A DNA stretch of 10,938 bases, from NCBI GenBank assembly GCA_035391225.1, contig DAOPKN010000065.1:1-10938 (forward strand), read 5' to 3'. Position numbers and translations under genes: made by a program. Shown here one piece after another: positions 6,682 to 10,938 of this stretch. The notes below the pieces were generated by a model that ran no database searches, had not been told where the DNA came from, and worked only from the letters and a program-made list of their open reading frames with translations. Source of the DNA: DAOPKN01 sp035391225. Lineage in GTDB: Bacteria > Thermotogota > Thermotogae > MWEM01. Numbering within the stretch: the stretch's first letter is position 1; each line of letters starts with the position of its first letter.

Positions 6682-6747
6682 AAACGAGCGGATTTCGTCG
6701 AAAAAGGGGTTTTTTCGACGGCGTTTTCGACGAGGGTGCGTCGAAAA
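6676..6747. repeat. Cluster of nested inverted repeats
   Basis: Five octamers lie in 71 bp. CGTCGAAAAA (6696-6705) and TTTTTCGACG (6711-6720) form a 10-bp perfect stem with loop GGGGT. TTTTCGACG (6724-6732) and CGTCGAAAA (6739-6747) form a 9-bp perfect stem with a 6-nt loop. CGTCGAAAACG (6676-6686) is also an exact inverse of 6722-6732. Alternative pairings are therefore mutually exclusive. The cluster ends 58 bp before the DUF2207 start codon. Confidence 0.75.
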
Positions 6748-6750
6748 GTC

Positions 6751-6767
6751 CTGGGATATTTTCCCAG
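6751..6767 (+). promoter_or_regulatory. Short hairpin in the DUF2207 leader
   Basis: CTGGGA (6751-6756) pairs with TCCCAG (6762-6767) across a 5-nt AT-only loop, directly after the last octamer and 24 nt before the Shine-Dalgarno GGAGGGGAGG (6791-6800). No convincing sigma-70 promoter was found in this gap, so where transcription starts relative to the repeats is unknown. Confidence 0.4.
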
Positions 6768-6805
6768 AGAGGATTTCCAGGGGAGAAACAGGAGGGGAGG
6801 TTCGG

Positions 6806-8629
6806 ATGAAAAAACGAACGCTTGGTATCTTGATCAAGGCATTGCTCGTGGTGGGGCTGTTCCCGGTGATCCTGCTTGTGGTGGAAAACGGCTACGTGAA
6901 ATGGTTCATCGAGTCGAAGTACAGCATCGAGAACGCGCACATCGAACAGGTGTTCCAGGAGGATGGCAGCGTACTCGTGCACGAGACCATCGAGTACTCC
7001 ATGCGCAAGAATTTCCGCGGGCTGTGGAGGGAAATCCCCCAAGCGCGCTACGCCACGATGGAGGACGTGAAGATCTGGGTGGACGAGCGCCCGGTGGAAT
7101 ACCTGGAGTACGAGTGGAAACGCAGCAACTCGTTTAGCGTGCGGATCTGGATGGTGCCGTTCCAGAGTAGCCGTGAACTGAGCCCCAAGCAAAACCCGCG
7201 GCTCACGCTGCACATCCAGTACGTGGCGAATGGAATCGTGGAAAGCGGCTCACGTGTATCGCAGGTGTTGCGGCAGTTCTGGGGTTCGGGATGGGATGCG
7301 CCGGCAAAAAGTATCGAAGGAGTGTTCCGTTTCGAGGGCGGCTATTTTCCCGATTCCTACTACACCCACCCAGACATGAACGTGGAACAATCGGGCAACG
7401 CCTTCACCTTTTCGATGAAAAACGTCCCACCGGGTGCTTTCGGTGAGGTGCGTTTCGTGTTTGACCAGCCGTTGCAGCTGCCATCGGGTGTGCAAAACCC
7501 CAGCCTTACCCTTGCAGGCATCGCGGACGAGGAAGAGGCGTACGTGAACGATCGGCGTTCCAAGATCACCACCAGCGTGCTGTTCTTCGTGATGATGGTG
7601 CTGTTGCTGTTCTTGGTGTTCTTCTTCTTTGGCCGCGAACCCCACATTTCCTACCAGGGGATCTACGAGCGCGAGCTCCCCACCGACGACGCGCCGGACG
7701 TGGTAAACGCGGTGGTGGCCAACATGGCAGGGGGCGTGGACAACAACGGGATCCAGGCGGTGATGATGGAGCTGTACCGCAAGGACATCATCACCTTCGA
7801 GGAGAGCAAAAAGCTGGACCCGGTGATCCGGTTCAAGCAAGCCTCCCCTTCCATCGACCTGTCGGGCAACAAAGGGTTGCGCCCCTCGGAAATCGAATTT
7901 TTCCACTTCATCCATTCCTACGCCACGCCGGAAGGGGTGTTCGATTTCTCCGAACTAAAGAAGAAACTGAAAAAGTCCGAATCCGCTGCACGCAAGTTCA
8001 ACCGCCAGTTCAAGCAATACACCGAAATCGTACGGCGCACCGTTCGGGGGCGCAAGTACCTGCGCACGTTTGGATACTACCTGGCGAGCTTCTTCGGCAT
8101 CGTGATGATGGTCATGAGCGTGGGGTTGTGCAACTTCATGAGCGGTGGGGCAACGCCCGACCTGTTGCCGCTCGCCACCTTTCTTTCCGCGATCATCTGG
8201 TTTTCCGGTAGCGTGGCGGTGATTCTACCCAAGGACGTGTTTGGTCGCTGGAGCGTGGAGGGCTTGACGTTCTACCGCAAGTGGAGTAACTTTGGGCAAT
8301 TCCTGAAGGAATTCTCGTTGCTTTCGCAGTACCCGCCCGAGTCCATCGTGGTGTGGGAATCGTACCTGGTGTATGCCACCGCGCTGGGCATCGCGGACGA
8401 GGTGGAAAAATCGTTGCGCAAGCTGGTTCCGCGCGAGATGTGGGAACAGGGAAGCACCCATCCCTACCTCTACACGCCCTACACCTTTGCCGTGGGCAGC
8501 GCGTTCAACAGCTTGCACACCACGGCGATGTCCACGGTGAGTAGTTCCTCCTCCGGTGGAGGCGGTTTCGGCGGCGGAGCCGGAGGTGCCGGTGGCGGAT
8601 CCGGTGGCGGAGGCGGCGGAGCCTTTTAA
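6806..8629 (+). CDS. DUF2207 membrane protein with glycine-rich tail
   Basis: This 607-aa protein has the architecture of the DUF2207 family of predicted membrane proteins, whose function is not established. An N-terminal signal or anchor helix occupies about 4-27. An extracytoplasmic beta-rich domain follows (about 38-250; its opening includes EDGSVLVHETIEYSM and FRGLWREIP, which are characteristic). Transmembrane helices are at about 254-276, 422-444 and 452-474, with a cytoplasmic domain between the first and second of these (277-420). The C-terminus is almost pure Gly/Ser from 578 to 606 and ends in Phe, as commonly seen in this family. The frame stays open 87 codons upstream, but I place the start at 6806 because GGAGGGGAGG (6791-6800) is 5 nt away and MKKRT plus a hydrophobic stretch makes a normal signal. 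It follows the GTCGAAAA array and leads into purA after 19 nt. Confidence 0.85.
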   Translation: MKKRTLGILIKALLVVGLFPVILLVVENGYVKWFIESKYSIENAHIEQVFQEDGSVLVHETIEYSMRKNFRGLWREIPQARYATMEDVKIWVDERPVEYLEYEWKRSNSFSVRIWMVPFQSSRELSPKQNPRLTLHIQYVANGIVESGSRVSQVLRQFWGSGWDAPAKSIEGVFRFEGGYFPDSYYTHPDMNVEQSGNAFTFSMKNVPPGAFGEVRFVFDQPLQLPSGVQNPSLTLAGIADEEEAYVNDRRSKITTSVLFFVMMVLLLFLVFFFFGREPHISYQGIYERELPTDDAPDVVNAVVANMAGGVDNNGIQAVMMELYRKDIITFEESKKLDPVIRFKQASPSIDLSGNKGLRPSEIEFFHFIHSYATPEGVFDFSELKKKLKKSESAARKFNRQFKQYTEIVRRTVRGRKYLRTFGYYLASFFGIVMMVMSVGLCNFMSGGATPDLLPLATFLSAIIWFSGSVAVILPKDVFGRWSVEGLTFYRKWSNFGQFLKEFSLLSQYPPESIVVWESYLVYATALGIADEVEKSLRKLVPREMWEQGSTHPYLYTPYTFAVGSAFNSLHTTAMSTVSSSSSGGGGFGGGAGGAGGGSGGGGGGAF

Positions 8630-8648
8630 CAACAAAGGGGGGAATAGC

Positions 8649-9914
8649 ATGAAAAAAGTCGTGATCGTTGGAGCCCAGTGGGGGGACGAGGGAAAAGGCA
8701 AGGTGGTGAACTACTTTGCCCCGGACTTCCAGTGGGTGGCGCGCTTTTCCGGTGGCGCGAACGCCGGGCATACCATTTACGCCGGGGACAAAAAGATCGT
8801 CAACCACCTGTTGCCTTCCATTTCCCCGGAGGGAGAGAGCAAGGCCTTCCTGGGGGCGGGCATGGTCATCGACCTCGAGCAACTCATCGGGGAGATCGAC
8901 CTGCTGGAAAAGGAAGTGCCGGGGTTTTCCAACCGGGTGCACGTCGATCCGGAAGCCTTCCTGGTGCTTCCCTGGCACAAGACGCAGGACCAAATCATGG
9001 AAGCCTGGCGCAACAAGCCGCTGGGAACCACGCGCAAGGGTGTTGGCCCTGCGTACGCCGACAAGGTTTCCCGCGAGGGGATCAAGTTCTACCACCTGTT
9101 CGACGAGGCCATGCTTGTCGACCGGTTGGAACAGGCGTATTCCATTAAAAAGCAGCAATTCGGCGACAAGCTGCAATACAACCCCGAGCAGATGTTCAAC
9201 TACCTGGTTTCGTTGCGCCAGCACCTGGAAATGCTCAAGGTACACTTCACCGGTGCCATCGACCTGCACAACGTGTTCAAGGGCACGTCGGTGCTCTTCG
9301 AGGGGGCGCAAGGTGTGCTGCTCGACCTGGACTTCGGCACCTACCCCTTCGTGACCTCCGGTTCGTGCATGGCACACGGGGTTTCCTCGGTGGGCTTTTC
9401 CACCTTCGAACTCGACGACGTGATCGGGGTGCTCAAAGCCTACACCACGCGCGTGGGCGAGGGGCCCTTCCCCACATTCGAAGACTCGGAGGTGACGCGC
9501 CAGATCCAGGAGCGCGGCAACGAGTTCGGGGCAACCACGGGCCGGCCGCGGCGCGTGGGATGGCTGGACATTCCCGCGTTGCGGTACGCCAAGATCCGTT
9601 CGGGCCTCACGCGCTTCATTCTCACCAAGGCGGATGTGCTCAACGGGCTGGACAGCGTGAAGGTGTGCGTGGGCTACGAGGTGGACGGCGTGGTGAAGGA
9701 AGTGCCCTCCACGTCGCACGATTTCTTCGTAGCGCGCCCGGTGTACGAAACGCTCGAGGGCTGGCCTTCCACGGAACACCTGAACTTCCTCAAGTTCATG
9801 CTGTTCGTGGAAGAGAAGACAGGGGTCAACGTATCGCACATCTCCTACGGTCCACGCACCGAGGAAATGATCGAGAAAAACGAGTGGATCCAAAAATGCT
9901 TTGAAGGGAGTTAA
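8649..9914 (+). CDS. purA: Adenylosuccinate synthetase
   Basis: This 421-aa cytoplasmic enzyme condenses IMP and aspartate using GTP to give adenylosuccinate, the committed step from IMP to AMP. The N-terminal GAQWGDEGKGK (8-18) carries catalytic Asp13, and GGANAGHT (35-42) carries catalytic His41. Further family motifs are GTTRKGVGPAY, FEGAQGVLLDLDFGTYPFVTS (IMP site), TTRVGEGPFPT, GATTGRPRRVGWLD, and the guanine-binding LTKADVLNGLD. It is slightly shorter than the E. coli enzyme (432 aa). The ATG at 8649 has a GGGGGGAA ribosome site 6 nt upstream; upstream codons in the same frame belong to the overlapping glycine-rich end of the DUF2207 gene read in another frame. It sits 19 nt after that gene and 4 nt before the BMP gene, so the three are probably one transcription unit. 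Confidence 0.97.
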   Translation: MKKVVIVGAQWGDEGKGKVVNYFAPDFQWVARFSGGANAGHTIYAGDKKIVNHLLPSISPEGESKAFLGAGMVIDLEQLIGEIDLLEKEVPGFSNRVHVDPEAFLVLPWHKTQDQIMEAWRNKPLGTTRKGVGPAYADKVSREGIKFYHLFDEAMLVDRLEQAYSIKKQQFGDKLQYNPEQMFNYLVSLRQHLEMLKVHFTGAIDLHNVFKGTSVLFEGAQGVLLDLDFGTYPFVTSGSCMAHGVSSVGFSTFELDDVIGVLKAYTTRVGEGPFPTFEDSEVTRQIQERGNEFGATTGRPRRVGWLDIPALRYAKIRSGLTRFILTKADVLNGLDSVKVCVGYEVDGVVKEVPSTSHDFFVARPVYETLEGWPSTEHLNFLKFMLFVEEKTGVNVSHISYGPRTEEMIEKNEWIQKCFEGS

Positions 9915-9918
9915 TCCA

Positions 9919-10938
9919 TTGAAGAAGATACTCATCGTTGCCGTGCTGCTGGTTGTGGGCACGGTTTTTTTGCTTGGAAGAATCAACGTGGTGCTGTTAG
10001 TGAACGGAAACCTGGGCGACCGCTCCTTTTTCGATTCGGCGGCGGCGGGCATGGAGAAGATGCGCGACCAGCTGGGCGCCACGGTGAAAATCATCGAGAT
10101 GAACTACAACCCCGCCGAATGGGAACCCGCGCTCGACCAGGTATGCGAGCAAGGCATCTACGACCTGGTGATCGTGGGAACCTCCCGCATGGTGGACATC
10201 CTTTCGCGCATCGCCCCGCTCTACCCCGACCAGCGTTTCGTGCTCTACGATGCCTCGCTCGACTTTTCCACGGGGGCATACCCCAACGTATTTTCCCTCA
10301 CCTACCGCCAGAACGAAGGTTCCTTCCTGGCAGGGGTCCTAGCTGCCATGACCTCCGACCACCTTGGATTCCTTGGCGGAATGGACATGCCGGTGGTGAA
10401 CGATTTCCTGGTGGGTTACGTGCAGGGCGCGCGTTGGGTGAGCCCGGGTTTAGAGGTTGTTTCCACGTACGCGGGAGCCTACAACGACCCGGCGAAGGGC
10501 AAAGAATTCGCGCTGGCGATGTACCGCGGGGGAGTGGACGTAGTGTTCGCCGTGGCGGGGCAAACCGGGAACGGTGTGTACGAAGCCGCCAAGGAAGCTG
10601 GGGCATGGGCGATTGGGGTGGATTCGGACGTGCAGATGCTGTACGCGGAAAAAGACATGGGAATCGTGGAACACGTGCTGGGTTCGATGGTCAAAGACAT
10701 CGGGCAATCGTTGTTCCTGGTAGCCCAACGCCTGGAGCAAGGCAACCTGGGGTTTGGCCAAAACCAATCCATGGGCCTTTCGGAAGGCGTGGTGGGGCTG
10801 GCGGACAACCCCTTCTTCCGCGCATTCCTGGGAAGTCACCCCGAGGTGGAGCGCGCGTTGCAGCAAGCAAGGCAACAGATCCTGGAAGGAACCATAACCG
10901 TACAAAGCGCCCTGGGAATGAGCGAAGAACAGCTCAAG
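9919..10938 (+). CDS. BMP/PnrA-family substrate-binding protein (3' end outside window)
   Basis: At least 340 codons are open to the window edge with no stop. The protein resembles the BMP (basic membrane protein, PnrA-like) periplasmic-binding family, whose characterised members bind purine nucleosides for ABC import. Supporting segments are GDRSFFDSAAAG (33-44, compare G-x-x-D-x-SFN), NVFSLTYRQNEGSFLAGVLAA (123-143), GFLGGMDMPVVNDFLVGYVQG (150-170), and DVVFAVAGQTGNGVYEAAK then IGVDSD (207-237). A signal or anchor helix covers 3-20, but it has no cysteine: the only Cys in the visible protein is residue 76, so the usual lipobox is missing. The start is TTG at 9919, with AAGGGAG (9904-9910) lying inside the end of purA, 8 nt away. 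Transporter ATPase and permease genes are not in the window. Most of a normal-length protein (about 340-360 aa) is present. Confidence 0.85.
   Translation, partial: MKKILIVAVLLVVGTVFLLGRINVVLLVNGNLGDRSFFDSAAAGMEKMRDQLGATVKIIEMNYNPAEWEPALDQVCEQGIYDLVIVGTSRMVDILSRIAPLYPDQRFVLYDASLDFSTGAYPNVFSLTYRQNEGSFLAGVLAAMTSDHLGFLGGMDMPVVNDFLVGYVQGARWVSPGLEVVSTYAGAYNDPAKGKEFALAMYRGGVDVVFAVAGQTGNGVYEAAKEAGAWAIGVDSDVQMLYAEKDMGIVEHVLGSMVKDIGQSLFLVAQRLEQGNLGFGQNQSMGLSEGVVGLADNPFFRAFLGSHPEVERALQQARQQILEGTITVQSALGMSEEQLK

Larger units (their letters stand above)
6445..6747. repeat. Array of nine GTCGAAAA octamers in a 411-bp gene-free region
   Basis: The gap 6395-6805 between arcA and the DUF2207 gene contains no gene I can support. 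It holds exact GTCGAAAA copies starting at 6445, 6456, 6501, 6677, 6697 and 6740 on the plus strand, and exact reverse copies (TTTTCGAC) at 6528-6535, 6712-6719 and 6724-6731. Two near copies lie at 6578-6584 and 6586-6593. Most are preceded by C, so the wider motif is CGTCGAAAA. By eye I found no exact copy elsewhere in the window. With equal base frequencies one would expect about 0.01 copies of a given octamer in 303 bp on both strands. Copies form two clusters (6445-6535 and 6677-6747) separated by the near copies and by a 10-bp palindrome CGCTGCAGCG at 6616-6625. Likely roles are a protein-binding array or structured leader; neither is proven. Confidence 0.85.

Noticed and set aside
6445..6747. 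CRISPR array
   Set aside because: The repeat unit is only 8-9 bp, occurs in both orientations with irregular spacing, and no cas genes are near.
6445..6747. Spo0A (0A) boxes
   Set aside because: The 0A box is TGTCGAA; most copies here read CGTCGAA with conserved A's after it, and nothing else in the window points to a sporulating organism.
6545..6805. Open frame extending the DUF2207 gene 87 codons upstream, with KVPV encoded twice
   Set aside because: It has no ribosome site, runs through the octamer repeats, and would bury the MKKRT signal sequence that has an excellent Shine-Dalgarno. The repeated KVPV is a by-product of the direct repeat.
6398..7213. 271-aa open frame on the minus strand across the repeat region
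   Set aside because: No ribosome site or recognisable family, and it lies antisense to the well-supported DUF2207 gene.
8505..10094. 529-aa minus-strand open frame
   Set aside because: It is antisense to purA; long antisense frames arise readily from this GC-rich codon usage, and the translation shows no domain.

Overview
The window is bacterial chromosome with dense genes, strong Shine-Dalgarno sites, and at least three likely TTG starts (GNAT protein, RecQ, BMP protein). No phage, IS or plasmid genes are visible. Base composition is moderately GC-rich. The PurA N-terminus (RFSGGANAGHT, short form of 421 aa) reminds me of Thermotogota-type enzymes, but this is recall rather than a search. 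I would not assign a phylum from this window alone.

Layout, left to right. (1) A small heat-shock protein on the minus strand (7-471), divergent from a GNAT acetyltransferase on the plus strand (754-1593). The 282-bp gap holds a good sigma-70 promoter for the GNAT gene, an 8-bp inverted repeat that could be an operator, and a hairpin leader upstream of hsp20. (2) A minus-strand pair transcribed towards the GNAT gene: a patatin-like phospholipase (3334-5022) followed by the helicase recQ (1590-3380). The two overlap by 47 bp, and recQ meets the GNAT gene tail to tail with overlapping stop codons. (3) Arginine deiminase arcA (5105-6394) on the plus strand, divergent from the patatin gene across an 82-bp gap with back-to-back extended -10 promoters. 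No other arginine deiminase pathway gene is in view. (4) A 411-bp gene-free region (6395-6805) carrying nine exact copies of the octamer GTCGAAAA in both orientations, several forming perfect inverted repeats. (5) A close-packed plus-strand run: a DUF2207 membrane protein (6806-8629), adenylosuccinate synthetase purA (8649-9914), and a BMP/PnrA-type substrate-binding protein (9919 to beyond the window end). The last two could be linked through purine metabolism, since the BMP family includes purine-nucleoside binders.

The two observations most worth following are the GTCGAAAA array upstream of the DUF2207-purA-BMP run, and the patatin protein. Its C-terminal half looks like a second, degenerate patatin domain that has lost the catalytic aspartate.
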